Part shown: one piece after another, positions 1-8,067 of the stretch
Layout: each line of letters opens with the position of its first letter
How positions within the stretch are numbered: position 1 is the stretch's first letter
Assembly (NCBI GenBank): GCA_020844795.1
Contig: CP086218.1
Location: 1,175,122-1,214,529 of the forward strand
DNA length: 39,408 nucleotides
DNA from: Methanothrix sp.
GTDB taxonomy: Archaea; Halobacteriota; Methanosarcinia; Methanotrichales; Methanotrichaceae
Direction of reading: 5' to 3'
Translations under genes and position numbers: made by a program
The notes under the pieces: model-generated
Seen by the model: only the letters and a program-made list of their open reading frames with translations
The model's database searches: none
What the model was told of the DNA's origin: nothing

Positions 1-456
1 CCCGAGATCCCCGTCGAGCAGATCCAGCAGCGGGTGGTGGCGATGTGGCTGGGAAGCTTCTACGGAAGCAGCGGCTACGTAGCAAAGAGGCTCGGCAAAA
101 AGGGGCTTCGCGAGTTTCAGGATATGGGCGCCCACCAGGTCGCCGGGACCTTTAAAAGGCTGGAGCTCTCCGAGCCTAAAGACCTCGCCATCGCCGTCGC
201 CACCAACGACAAGAACCTCTTCGGCTCCGCCATATCGGTGGAGGAGGGGGACGGCTGGGCGCAGATTAGAAGGGAGAGGTGCGCCATCAAGGATGGGGTG
301 AACGCCTTCGCCCGGCTGGGGGCGGGGCTCGTGGCAAAGCAGCACTGCAAGACCTGCGTCGAGAGCCACTGGCGGAAGGTCTTCGCAGACCTGGGGATGA
401 AACTGGAGGTGGAGGAGACCGACGGCGGCTGCGTGATGAGGCTATCGCCCCGCTGA
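1..456 (+). CDS. Unidentified protein, 5'-truncated by the window edge
   Basis: The frame is open from base 1 to a TGA at 454-456, so the gene very probably begins before the window; a GTG at 34 is the first internal start but has no convincing ribosome binding site. About 150 residues are visible. They look soluble and mixed alpha/beta, with no signal peptide or membrane segment. The most distinctive part is near the C-terminus: a Cys-x-x-Cys pair (KQHCKTCVESHW) and a later single Cys, possibly a metal or Fe-S site or redox thiols. I do not recognise the family. The nearest impression is of the small cysteine-containing archaeal proteins annotated as ATC-hydrolase-like, but this is not firm. 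It is followed by a separate promoter, so it probably ends its transcript here. Confidence 0.7.
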   Translation, partial: PEIPVEQIQQRVVAMWLGSFYGSSGYVAKRLGKKGLREFQDMGAHQVAGTFKRLELSEPKDLAIAVATNDKNLFGSAISVEEGDGWAQIRRERCAIKDGVNAFARLGAGLVAKQHCKTCVESHWRKVFADLGMKLEVEETDGGCVMRLSPR

Positions 457-491
457 CCGCAGCCCCAGATCATCCTGTCAGCCCCCGGGGG

Positions 492-504
492 AAAAAATTT
501 AAAT
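492..504 (+). promoter_or_regulatory. Probable TATA box for the secreted protein at 543
   Basis: An A/T run (AAAAAATTTAAAT) stands alone in GC-rich DNA about 40-50 bases before the ATG at 543. That is a suitable distance for an archaeal TATA element with a leader of roughly 20 bases. A GGGAG at about 527-531 could be the ribosome binding site. Confidence 0.5.
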
Positions 505-542
505 CCGGTCCCGGATAATACCTCCTGGGAGTGTGATATGGA

Positions 543-1028
543 ATGATTTCAAACTGGATTTTGATTCTGATCGTATCGGCCCTCTTCCTGGTGGCGGTGC
601 CCGGTGGGGCCAACTACCTCGACCCCGCAAGGGGCCCCAACTACTCTGAGTGGCGGTCCTACTTCTCCGACCCGATATTCTTCTCCGGGGGCGCCCCCTC
701 GAGGGTCGACTACAGCCAGTATTACCCATATTTCGGCTCAGGGATCTTCAGAGAGCCGACGCCCCTGGGTGGATCTCGGAAGGCCCCTGTAGCCTTGGGA
801 AAGGTGACGAGAAAGCTCGCCGAGGAGAGGGCTCAGGCCATCGCCTCGACGGCGGACGGGTCCTCTCCGACCGCAAGCCCCATGTACCGCAGGATGATAA
901 ACCCGGAGGCTCTGCCATCGTTGAAGAACTGGACCAGGACGATGGATTATGCCAGAGACCGGTCGTCGGTGAGGGTCCTGGAGGGCGGAGAATGGACGGT
1001 CCCCCAGGACGTCCAGAAGATGTATTGA
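543..1028 (+). CDS. Small secreted protein of unknown function
   Basis: A 161-residue protein that begins with a typical Sec signal: an N-terminal hydrophobic stretch over residues 5-19, then a small-residue region (VPGGA) suitable for cleavage near residue 23. The mature part is rich in Tyr, Pro, Ser and Gly in its first half (several YxxYF-like patches, residues 40-62). Its second half is more polar and contains a basic/acidic stretch and two Trp residues. There is no lipobox, no membrane anchor and no cysteine that would suggest a cofactor. The ATG at 543 is chosen because an ATG five bases earlier stops after two codons. An isolated promoter suggests a single-gene unit. I recognise no domain; an extracellular or sheath-associated role is only an inference from export. 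Confidence 0.7.
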   Translation: MISNWILILIVSALFLVAVPGGANYLDPARGPNYSEWRSYFSDPIFFSGGAPSRVDYSQYYPYFGSGIFREPTPLGGSRKAPVALGKVTRKLAEERAQAIASTADGSSPTASPMYRRMINPEALPSLKNWTRTMDYARDRSSVRVLEGGEWTVPQDVQKMY

Positions 1029-1207
1029 CCGTATTGTCGTCATGAACGATCAGCCCAGTTGAAAGGATAGATCTCCCCACAGATCCATCGACCCGTAGCG
1101 TTTGACTCCGCCATCTTCCCAGAGGGGTGACCCCAGAGCCGACCGGCTCCGGGGACGGCCGACCCTCATAAGCTCAGCGGTTGGCGGAAGGGAGATCTGC
1201 CCCGATA

Positions 1208-3283
1208 CTACCTCGAAGATCTCCGGTGTCTATACATCACCGAGATGGCGTCGGCGCACTGCTCCGGGGTCTGGTATACGGGTATCCCGGCGTTCTCCAT
1301 CCTGATGACCTCCTCCATGGCGAACTCCTTTCCGGCGACGCAGACCATGATCGGCTTTCCGCGGTAGTCGATTCCGCCGAGGGGCTCGACGTAGCTACCC
1401 AGGATCTCCGCCTGGAGGATGACGATGAAGCTTCCCACGTCCTCGCTCTCGACCCCTATCTCGATCGTCCTCTTGACGGTCTCAGCGTCCATGCTGAAGG
1501 TGTAGTCGACGGGGTTGGTCCCCCCGACGTACTCGGGCAGAAGGGCCAGCAGCCTCTCCTTGAGGGAGGGCTCCAGCTCCGCGAGCCTCATCCCCTCGTC
1601 GATGACGGCGTCGGCGGAGATGACCCCCAGGGACCCGGCGTAGGTGATGATGAAGACCCCCTCCTTCTCGGGGAGGGGCTGCTTGGATACCGCCCTCGCC
1701 AGGTTGAACATATGCTCGTAGTCCCTCGCCCTGATCACCCCCGCCTGGGAGAAGACGGCGCTGTAGACGAGGTCGTCGCCCGCCATGGAGGCGGTATGGG
1801 AAGCGACGGCCTTCTTTCCCGCCTCGGTCCTCCCCGACTTGAGGGCGATGATCGGCTTCTCTCGTGTTATCCTCCTGGCCGCGTCGATGAACCGTCTTCC
1901 GCCCTTCACCGACTCCAGGTACATGCAGACGACCTCGACGTTCTCGTCCTTACTTACCGCCTCCAGCATATCCGTCTCGTTGATGTCGAGCTTGTTTCCT
2001 ATAGTCGCCACGATCCCGAAGTCCATGATGTGGCGCAGACCCCAGAGCATCCCGGCGGCACAGACCCCCGCCTGAGATATCAGGCCGATGTTCCCCTTCG
2101 AGAGGGCGTCGACGATCCCGATCGACTGGACCATGCTGCAGTGGGTGTTGATGATCCCCGAGCAGTTGGGCCCGAGGAGCCGCACGCCGTAGGCGTCGGT
2201 GATCGCCTTCATCTCCTCCTCGATCCTGCGCCCCTCCTCCCCCATCTCGGCGAAGCCCGCCGACTCGACGATGACGTACTTGACGCCGCAGTCGCAGCAC
2301 TCCCTCACCACCTCCGGGGTCATGGAGGCCTGGACGAGGATGACGGCGACGTCTATCGGCTTTCCTACGGCGCTGATCCTCGGGTAGGCCTTCACCCCCA
2401 GGATCGACTCGGCTTTGGGGTTTATGGGGTAGAGCTCCCCTTTGAAGTCGTGGCTGATGAGGTTGGAGAAGACGTTCCATCCGAGCTTGCCCCTCGTCCC
2501 CGAGGCTCCGATGACGGCGATGCTCTTCGGGTAAAATAGCTCCCGGAGGTCCTGGACCTTCGGCGGGGAGGTTTCCGCCACCTCCGGCGGATCGCCGAGG
2601 ATGATCCTCGCGTCCACCACCTTGTAGCCGTCGGGGTAGAGGAATACGGGGTTTAGGTCCATCTCGGATATCTCCGGGTGCTCCATCACCAGTTCTGAGA
2701 TCTGAATCAAAAGCCTCTTCAGGGCCGGTATGTCCGCCGACCTGCCCCGGTACCCCTCCAGGAGAGGGAGTCCCTTTATCCCCCTGATCATATCCTCGGC
2801 ATCATTCTCCGTTATGGGTATCGACCGGAGGGATACGTCCTGGAGGATCTCGACATAGATCCCGCCGAGGCCAAACATCAGTATCGGGCCGAAGGTGGGG
2901 TCTCTGGCGACCCCCACTATCGCCTCCGCGCCGGGCCGGGCCATCTCCTGGACGGCGACCCCAACGACCTCCTTATCGGAGAAGGCCCCAATAATCCTGC
3001 GGTACGCCTCCCTCACCTCATCGGGCCCCTGTAGGTCGAGGGCGACGCCGCCAGCATCGGACTTGTGGACGACCTGGGGAGAGATCACCTTCAGGACGAC
3101 GGGGCGGCCGATGGACTCGGCCATCGACACCGCCTCCTCCTCCGACCGGGAGAGATAGCCTTCCGTCGTCGTGATCCCCAGGCTCTCCAGGACCGCCTTG
3201 GACTCGTGCTCCATCAGGTAAGCTCTCCCCTCCTCCCCCGCCCGGCCAAAAATCTCCTTTAGCAGCTCTGTCATCTTCTCCAT
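1208..3283 (-). CDS. ADP-forming acetate/acyl-CoA ligase, fused beta-alpha subunits
   Basis: A 691-residue ADP-forming acyl-CoA synthetase (acetyl-CoA + ADP + Pi <-> acetate + ATP + CoA). Residues 1-230 are the beta-type ATP-grasp domain, with the VHKSDAGGV motif at 72-80 whose His73 matches the beta-subunit phosphorelay histidine. Residues about 250-691 are the alpha-type part. It starts with a Rossmann CoA-binding segment (PKSIAVIGASGTRGK, 252-266) and continues to the catalytic motif ASHTASMAG (494-502), whose His496 should carry the phosphate. Both halves look intact and the length is normal for fused enzymes; the order is beta then alpha. The start codon was not tested further, but it places a normal ATP-grasp N-terminus. 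It is convergent with the secreted gene upstream and stands alone. Substrate preference (acetate, branched or aryl acids) cannot be read from the sequence. Confidence 0.93.
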   Translation of the reverse strand: MEKMTELLKEIFGRAGEEGRAYLMEHESKAVLESLGITTTEGYLSRSEEEAVSMAESIGRPVVLKVISPQVVHKSDAGGVALDLQGPDEVREAYRRIIGAFSDKEVVGVAVQEMARPGAEAIVGVARDPTFGPILMFGLGGIYVEILQDVSLRSIPITENDAEDMIRGIKGLPLLEGYRGRSADIPALKRLLIQISELVMEHPEISEMDLNPVFLYPDGYKVVDARIILGDPPEVAETSPPKVQDLRELFYPKSIAVIGASGTRGKLGWNVFSNLISHDFKGELYPINPKAESILGVKAYPRISAVGKPIDVAVILVQASMTPEVVRECCDCGVKYVIVESAGFAEMGEEGRRIEEEMKAITDAYGVRLLGPNCSGIINTHCSMVQSIGIVDALSKGNIGLISQAGVCAAGMLWGLRHIMDFGIVATIGNKLDINETDMLEAVSKDENVEVVCMYLESVKGGRRFIDAARRITREKPIIALKSGRTEAGKKAVASHTASMAGDDLVYSAVFSQAGVIRARDYEHMFNLARAVSKQPLPEKEGVFIITYAGSLGVISADAVIDEGMRLAELEPSLKERLLALLPEYVGGTNPVDYTFSMDAETVKRTIEIGVESEDVGSFIVILQAEILGSYVEPLGGIDYRGKPIMVCVAGKEFAMEEVIRMENAGIPVYQTPEQCADAISVMYRHRRSSR

Positions 3284-3416
3284 CCTCCAGACTCCATCAC
3301 TTCGGGATCATCTTCCACAGGTACCGGCCTCTTCTATCCCGAACCGGCGTTAAACCTTTCCGTCCCCTACTCCTCCATCGCCGCCGAGGGTGGCAGTCCC
3401 CAACTCCCCGCCGCCT

Positions 3417-4523
3417 TCAGACATCGATGAGCCGGTATCGGGATGATCCAAGGCCGATCTCCTCTCCGTACTTTATCTGGAGACGACCGTCCGCCTCGGG
3501 CCGGACGCCCCTGAACTTATCCTCTCCCCGACCGTGGTGGGACTTCAACGCCGTCCCTCTGATCCCCTCCTGGCCGTTGACGAGGTCGAGGCTGGCGGCG
3601 TCGATGGCGACGGGGTCCTTCGATGCGAGGACCCCGACGTCGGGGACGATCGGCGCTCCGCTCCAGGGGAGGCAGTCGCAGTCCGGGGTGACGTCGATGA
3701 CGAAGTTGAAGAAGCCGACCCGTCCATCTTTCCCCATCACCGCCCCGAAGGCGTAATCCACCATCCTCTCGACGAAGATCGGGATCGTTCCCCAGTCCAG
3801 CTCCATCGCACCCTCAGGGCAGGCGACGAGACAGGCGCCACATCCGACGCACCTCTCAGGATCGATCCGGGCGGTCCCGCCCTCCAGCCGGACCGCGGAC
3901 TCGGGGCAGGCGGATGAGCAGTTGCCGCACCCGGTGCACCTTTCCTCCACCACCAGGGGCTGGGAAGCCCTGTGCTGGTCGGCCTTGCCGATGGGCGGGG
4001 CGCACCCCATCCCCAGGTTCTTGATGGCGCCGCCAAAGCCCGCCATGCCGTGGCCCTTGAAATGGGAGACGACGATCATCGAGTCGGCGGCAGCGATATC
4101 GCTGGCGATCTTCACCCTCTTCAGGTGACTCTTCCCGACCTCCACCTCTACGAAGTTTTCTCCTAATAGGCCGTCGGCTATGATCAGAGGAGCTCCCGCC
4201 GAGGAGAGGTCGAAGCCGTGCTCCATCGCCGTCAGAAGGTGTTCAACGGCGTTCTCTCTGCCCCCACGGTAGAGGGTGGCGGTATCGGTGAGAAAGGGCC
4301 TCCCCCCAGACTCCTTAACCGCGTCTGCCACCTGGCAGACGAAACCCGGCTTCACGTAGGTCTCGTTTCCCCTCTCGCCGAAGTGGAGCTTTATCGCCGT
4401 CAGGTCTCCCTCTCCGATCAGGTCATCGAACCCGGCGGCAGAAAATAGCCTCCTGACCCGGACGACCTCTTCTTCGCCCGGTTTTTTAGCCGTCATGGAT
4501 GCAAAATATACATCTGAAACCAT
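3417..4523 (-). CDS. DUF362 protein with two [4Fe-4S] ferredoxin motifs
   Basis: A 368-residue protein of the DUF362 iron-sulfur family. The DUF362 core includes the family-typical segment SHFKGHGMAGFGGAIKNLGM (153-172). An inserted bacterial-ferredoxin domain carries two complete CxxCxxCxxxCP motifs starting at Cys196 and Cys225, enough for two [4Fe-4S] clusters. There is no signal peptide, so it is probably cytoplasmic. The family's biochemical role is not established; such proteins are often annotated only as Fe-S or ferredoxin-like, and methanogens carry several copies. The ATG at 4523 is supported by a GGAGGT seven bases upstream (4531-4536). The gene stands alone. Confidence 0.88.
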   Translation of the reverse strand: MVSDVYFASMTAKKPGEEEVVRVRRLFSAAGFDDLIGEGDLTAIKLHFGERGNETYVKPGFVCQVADAVKESGGRPFLTDTATLYRGGRENAVEHLLTAMEHGFDLSSAGAPLIIADGLLGENFVEVEVGKSHLKRVKIASDIAAADSMIVVSHFKGHGMAGFGGAIKNLGMGCAPPIGKADQHRASQPLVVEERCTGCGNCSSACPESAVRLEGGTARIDPERCVGCGACLVACPEGAMELDWGTIPIFVERMVDYAFGAVMGKDGRVGFFNFVIDVTPDCDCLPWSGAPIVPDVGVLASKDPVAIDAASLDLVNGQEGIRGTALKSHHGRGEDKFRGVRPEADGRLQIKYGEEIGLGSSRYRLIDV

Positions 4524-4860
4524 ATATACGACCTCCCCATCCCGCCGGATGAAGCCCTTCTCTCACCGTTCTCTCTTCCACCAGATAAGTCCCTTCTGAT
4601 AGCAAGACGGAGGAGAGAGCACGATCCCAACGGCAGCCTGCTCACCCGGCCGTCCTTTGAACTCCTATCCGAACGCCGGTCCGGGAAGAGTCGCCGAAAA
4701 GTCCGGTGAAAAAGTGGGCGGAGAGGTAGTTGACCCATGAGAAGCGCCATCCTGATAATTCCTAGATACGACTCTGGTGTTTGCTGCCTCGGTCAGGACG
4801 GATAAGGGAATGGGCGATGCCGCCGGACCCGAAGAGATCAAAAGTTTCATCAACCTCCAG
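4524..4860. other. Intergenic stretch without a convincing gene
   Basis: Apart from the ribosome binding site of the DUF362 gene at 4531-4536, I see no coding region here. The reading frames that are open have no ribosome binding site, recognisable motif or neighbour linkage. The sequence is GC-rich up to about 4840 and turns A/T-rich just before the small ORF at 4903. Confidence 0.5.
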
Positions 4861-4880
4861 AATTATAACGATTAATCATC
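4861..4880 (+). promoter_or_regulatory. Possible promoter for the tiny ORF at 4903
   Basis: An A/T-rich block (AATTATAACGATTAATCATC) lies about 25-40 bases before the proposed GTG at 4903. It would give a very short leader. The contrast with the GC-rich surroundings is the main evidence. Confidence 0.4.
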
Positions 4881-4902
4881 ATAGAATATGGGGGTGATCC
4901 GA

Positions 4903-4989
4903 GTGATAGGTGAGATCCTGATCGCCCTCTCGGCCCTAAGCCTGGCGATCTGGGCCTATCTGGTACGGTACGTCAAAGTCGAAGCCTGA
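4903..4989 (+). CDS. Putative single-helix membrane miniprotein (28 aa)
   Basis: The frame from GTG 4903 to the TGA at 4987-4989 encodes 28 residues, largely one hydrophobic helix (ILIALSALSLAIWAYLV) followed by a short positively charged tail (RYVKVEA). That is the pattern of a one-pass membrane peptide with its C-terminus inside. The start is proposed because GGTGATC (4893-4899), a strong match to the archaeal anti-Shine-Dalgarno, lies just upstream. An in-frame ATG at 4888 would lengthen it by five residues but lacks that site. An A/T-rich promoter-like block precedes it. No family is recognised, and a chance ORF is possible at this length. Confidence 0.4.
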   Translation: MIGEILIALSALSLAIWAYLVRYVKVEA

Positions 4990-5113
4990 GGTACGCCATA
5001 ACCCAGACGAATGCCCTAATGCCCTTTCCGCTGGACCTCTTCTGCCGACCCCTTCTGCGACCTTCCCCCGGTGCCATCCGAACCGTCCGATAATCTGAGA
5101 AAGGCCTTTCCGG

Positions 5114-5156
5114 GGCGAGGCCGATTGACCGCCATCTCTCCGACTTTGGCCTCGCC
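5114..5156. repeat. 9-bp perfect inverted repeat
   Basis: GGCGAGGCC at 5114-5122 is the exact reverse complement of GGCCTCGCC at 5148-5156, with a 25-base spacer. It lies 25-67 bases beyond the stop of the minus-strand secreted gene, so it could form a 3'-end hairpin of that transcript. There is no T-tract, so a classical terminator is not supported. Confidence 0.45.
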
Positions 5157-5180
5157 AAACCCATTTCTTCTTCGAAGGAT

Positions 5181-5834
5181 CTACAGACAGGGGAGCCAAT
5201 CGACGGCCCCGGTGGTGGCGCTCTCGTTCTTGAAGAGCTGGATGTACTTCTCTATCGAGAATACCCCGACGACGTCCTCGACGGACCTTCCCACCTCGAA
5301 GGGCCTCTTCGCCCCCTCGATCTTCTCTACAGAGAGCCAGCCGATGTGGCCGACCCCTATGACGTTGGCGTTGAAGCTCGCCTCGATGCCGCTGTTGTTC
5401 ACCTCATTGAGGCGGCTGTTTCCCACAGTGCTGATCTGGGTGTGCTTCATCAGGCTCTCGGCGTGGGTATAACTCTCTGTCACCACCGCTCCGGCATCGT
5501 AGTTGGAGACGCAGAGCCGATCCACCCACTTCCTGTCGTAGGTGCCGGTCTGGTAGCTCACCGGGAAGTATTCGAAGGTCGCCTCCTTGCTGATGTTGAT
5601 GGAGTTTCGGTGGACCGAGAGCTCAAACTCCGTCCGATCGTAGAAGCTCCCGGACCCGGAGATCCTCTCGACGATCTTCTGGCCGCTGTAGCCCTGTCCA
5701 GTCTGGGCGATCAGCTCGTGGCTCCTATAACCCACCCCCTGGATCACCGACCGCTCATAGATGTAATTGGCAGCCGCCGCTGACCCAGCCAAAACCAGCA
5801 TCGAGATCAGGACAGCGCAGCATAGCCGATTCAA
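5181..5834 (-). CDS. Secreted protein, lineage-type beta-rich family
   Basis: A 217-residue exported protein with a signal peptide over residues 1-21 (hydrophobic VLISMLVLAGSAAAA, cleavage after AAA). The mature part alternates polar and hydrophobic residues, typical of beta sheet. Start is TTG 5834, backed by a GGGGAGG seven bases upstream. Toward the C-terminus is the segment GVFSIEKYIQLF, closely resembling GVFEVERTLRF of the secreted protein at 15281-15973 and GEYALQRNVRL of the lipoprotein at 12202. I therefore take the three as distant members of one lineage-specific family. There are three cysteines after the signal, no metal motif and no anchor. Function is unknown. Confidence 0.75.
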   Translation of the reverse strand: MNRLCCAVLISMLVLAGSAAAANYIYERSVIQGVGYRSHELIAQTGQGYSGQKIVERISGSGSFYDRTEFELSVHRNSINISKEATFEYFPVSYQTGTYDRKWVDRLCVSNYDAGAVVTESYTHAESLMKHTQISTVGNSRLNEVNNSGIEASFNANVIGVGHIGWLSVEKIEGAKRPFEVGRSVEDVVGVFSIEKYIQLFKNESATTGAVDWLPCL

Positions 5835-5870
5835 ATCTAACCTCCCCGATGACCCGGTGACGGCCTCATC

Positions 5871-5883
5871 GTTTAAAAACGTA
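5871..5883 (-). promoter_or_regulatory. Probable TATA element for the secreted gene at 5834
   Basis: On the minus strand the sequence CGTTTTTAAACGA lies about 40-50 bases upstream of the TTG start at 5834, with the Shine-Dalgarno GGGGAGG between. Another A/T-rich block at 5893-5915 could contribute but more likely belongs to the end of mobB. Confidence 0.45.
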
Positions 5884-5895
5884 TCGAGATAATTT

Positions 5896-5930
5896 CGTTT
5901 TAAAAAATAAATTAATCAGGTCTTGAGACC
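5896..5930 (-). terminator. Probable terminator after mobB
   Basis: Just past the mobB stop on the minus strand comes the short palindrome GGTCTCAAGACC (5919-5930), followed by a T-rich tract (ATTTATTTTTTAAAA, about 5897-5912). A small stem plus T-run is an adequate archaeal termination signal. It would separate mobB from the secreted gene downstream. Confidence 0.45.
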
Positions 5931-5935
5931 CCATC

Positions 5936-6385
5936 CTACCCCAGCCCCGGTGAACGGTAATCGGGAAGCGTCATCAATAGATCCACCAGCTCCTCGATCA
6001 ACCTTTCGTCGAAGGGAGGGCCTCCGTCCACCATCCTTATGGAGTTGGGGACGTCGATCCCTCCGAGGACGATCTTGGGAAGCATTGACCTCTTGAACCC
6101 CTCTACGACGGCGTAATCGACGCCGGAGCCTTCGAGCGCCTTTAGAGCAGAATCGAGGCTTCCGACCCTCGAGACGCTGAGGGTGACGCCGTCCTTTCCC
6201 ACCCCCAGCACCACCTCCGCCCCCGCATCGAAGTGGCGCCTTGTATCGCCCCTATCCTCGATCTCATGATCGGGCATGCTCTTGACCGTCCCGACCCGGC
6301 CGCGCCCCTTCAGCGACCTGACCATCGCCTCCACAAGGGAGGTCTTCCCCGACTTCTTCGGCCCCACCACAGATACGACCTTCAA
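5936..6385 (-). CDS. mobB: Molybdopterin-guanine dinucleotide biosynthesis protein B
   Basis: A 149-residue MobB-type GTP-binding protein. The Walker A motif GPKKSGKTS is at residues 8-16, the MobB-typical VGTVKSMPDHEIEDRGDTRR follows, and the later VVEGFKR segment is also family-like. MobB assists attachment of GMP to molybdopterin, giving the guanine dinucleotide cofactor used by enzymes such as formylmethanofuran dehydrogenase and formate dehydrogenase. The start is TTG 6385, supported by GGAGGGG in the ten bases or so upstream. Length is normal for the archaeal short form. The M20 peptidase gene ends 119 bases upstream, so co-transcription is possible but not compelling. No other cofactor genes adjoin it. 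Confidence 0.9.
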   Translation of the reverse strand: MKVVSVVGPKKSGKTSLVEAMVRSLKGRGRVGTVKSMPDHEIEDRGDTRRHFDAGAEVVLGVGKDGVTLSVSRVGSLDSALKALEGSGVDYAVVEGFKRSMLPKIVLGGIDVPNSIRMVDGGPPFDERLIEELVDLLMTLPDYRSPGLG

Positions 6386-6504
6386 TACATCCCCTCCGCC
6401 CCTCTCTTCATCCTCCTCGACCCCCTCTTGATATAGACCCGACGTTCTGCAGCTATCGCCTCAACTCATCTCACTTAGCACCTCGACCCCCCTAGACCGG
6501 AGGT

Positions 6505-7986
6505 TCAGCCCGTCATCAGGGTTGCAAGGAACCTGGCGTAGATCGATAGGTCCTCGACGGTCACGTTCTCGTCGGGTCCGTGGGGGTTGGAGTCGGTCTG
6601 GCGGCCGACGCCGTAGGCGCAGGTGGGGATCCCCGTCACCTCCACCACGTAAGCCTGGTCGAGGCTGTACTGGGCCCCGGCCAGACGAGGCCTCTTCCCC
6701 GACGCCCTCTCCAGAGCCCCCCTCACCTCCTCGACCCAGGGATGTTCTGGATCTATCCTCATGGGGGGGTAGCCCATCCAGGACCTCCATTCGAGGTCGA
6801 CGGGCACCGCGGCGACGGCCTCCTCCATCTCGGCGGCAGCTTCCTCCATCCTCTCCTCGGGGATTACCCTCCTGTCCCCGCCGACGACGCACCTCTCGGG
6901 GACTATGTTCTCCTTGACCCCGCCCCGGATGACGGTGACGTTCAGCATCGGCCGGACGTGATCGATCCCGAAGACGGCGAGCTCCGAGGAGGCGGGGAGG
7001 GCCGACCTCCTGGCCTCGACCTTCTTCTTGAGGTCCAGGAGCGCCTCTATCACCGGGAGCGCCTTCTCTATGGCGTTCTCCCCCAGGAAGCTCGCCCCGG
7101 AGTGGGCGGCCCTCCCCCGGACCGTCGCCTCCCAGTTGATCACCCCGTTGGAGCCGATGATGACGTCGTCGGAGAAGCTGTCCATGCAGAGCATCTTATC
7201 TCCTCTGACGAGCCCCTCGTCGGCGAAGAAGCATAGGCCGGAGTACCCCCCCACCTCTTCGTCGGTGGTGAGGAGGACCTCCAGGTTATAACGGTGCGAG
7301 CCGCAGGCGTCCACAGCCCTGAGGGCGGTGATGAGGGCCGCCACCGCCCCCTTGGAGTCGGCGACCCCCCGGCCGTAGATCCTCCCGTCCCGGACCATCA
7401 AGTCGAAGGGGTCGCAGGTCCACCCCTCTCCGGCGGGGACGACGTCGAGGTGGGTGTAGATCACCAGGGTCTCCTCGGCCCCGACGTCGAGGCGTGCCCG
7501 CAGGTTCGCCCTCTCTCCGGCAAGGCCTCTATTGCCGCACCTCTCTTCGAAGAGGTCCTGGGGGATCACCACCTTCTCCGTCTCAAAGCCGAGGTCCCTG
7601 AACGTCGCAACGAGGTGGTCGACGATCTCGGTGTAGTTCTTCCCCGGAGGGGCGACGGTATCAAAACTCACCAGATCCCTCAGGACCTCCAGCATCTCGC
7701 AGGCCTGCGAATCGAGGTATCTATTTAGCTCCATATATCTCAGCAGTTTTACCCTGGTCAGAGCCCTATTAAAGGCTTCTCTGATCTCTTCTTCTCCGGA
7801 CCCTCCCGGTCCCATCCCCTCTCCGAGGAGGAGGAAGTTGGCGAGAAGCCTCGCAAAGAGGACCTCCTCCATATATTTTGCCCTGCCCGGGCCGTACCTC
7901 TTCCTTAGCAGGTTCTCGATGTGGGCGTCCAGGATACCGCCTTCCCGGATTGTCAGGTCCACCCTCCTTTCGCCTAGACGGACCAT
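6505..7986 (-). CDS. M20-family metallopeptidase/deacylase with N-terminal extension
   Basis: A 493-residue M20 (ArgE/DapE/ACY1/CPG2-type) zinc amidohydrolase. The metal ligands are visible: His179 in THLDVVP, Asp210 in GRGVADSKG and the Glu pair 243-244 in TTDEEVGG. The glycine-rich HSG around VRGRAAHSGASF marks the dimerisation domain. Residues 1-100 form an extra helical N-terminal region not usual in DapE or ArgE. It is predicted cytoplasmic, with no signal. Likely activities are hydrolysis of an N-acyl amino acid or small peptide; succinyl-diaminopimelate desuccinylase is one option, but the substrate cannot be read. The ATG at 7986 has GGAGAGG just upstream. It lies in a minus-strand run behind the VIT1-like gene. 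Confidence 0.87.
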   Translation of the reverse strand: MVRLGERRVDLTIREGGILDAHIENLLRKRYGPGRAKYMEEVLFARLLANFLLLGEGMGPGGSGEEEIREAFNRALTRVKLLRYMELNRYLDSQACEMLEVLRDLVSFDTVAPPGKNYTEIVDHLVATFRDLGFETEKVVIPQDLFEERCGNRGLAGERANLRARLDVGAEETLVIYTHLDVVPAGEGWTCDPFDLMVRDGRIYGRGVADSKGAVAALITALRAVDACGSHRYNLEVLLTTDEEVGGYSGLCFFADEGLVRGDKMLCMDSFSDDVIIGSNGVINWEATVRGRAAHSGASFLGENAIEKALPVIEALLDLKKKVEARRSALPASSELAVFGIDHVRPMLNVTVIRGGVKENIVPERCVVGGDRRVIPEERMEEAAAEMEEAVAAVPVDLEWRSWMGYPPMRIDPEHPWVEEVRGALERASGKRPRLAGAQYSLDQAYVVEVTGIPTCAYGVGRQTDSNPHGPDENVTVEDLSIYARFLATLMTG

Positions 7987-8067
7987 CGTGCCTCTCCGGA
8001 AGCTCCAGAGATATCAGGAGGAAGGTGTCGGTCTCAAACCCCATCCCGCCGTACAACCGACGCCCCC

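Noticed and set aside
1181-2539. Long plus-strand open frame opposite the acyl-CoA ligase
   Set aside because: It is the mirror of a well-supported minus-strand gene in GC-rich DNA; its product is Asp/Leu/Pro-rich with no domain.
4665-4853. A 62-residue minus-strand ORF in the 4.5-4.9 kb gap
   Set aside because: No Shine-Dalgarno and no recognisable motif; Ser/Pro-rich composition typical of non-coding GC-rich frames.
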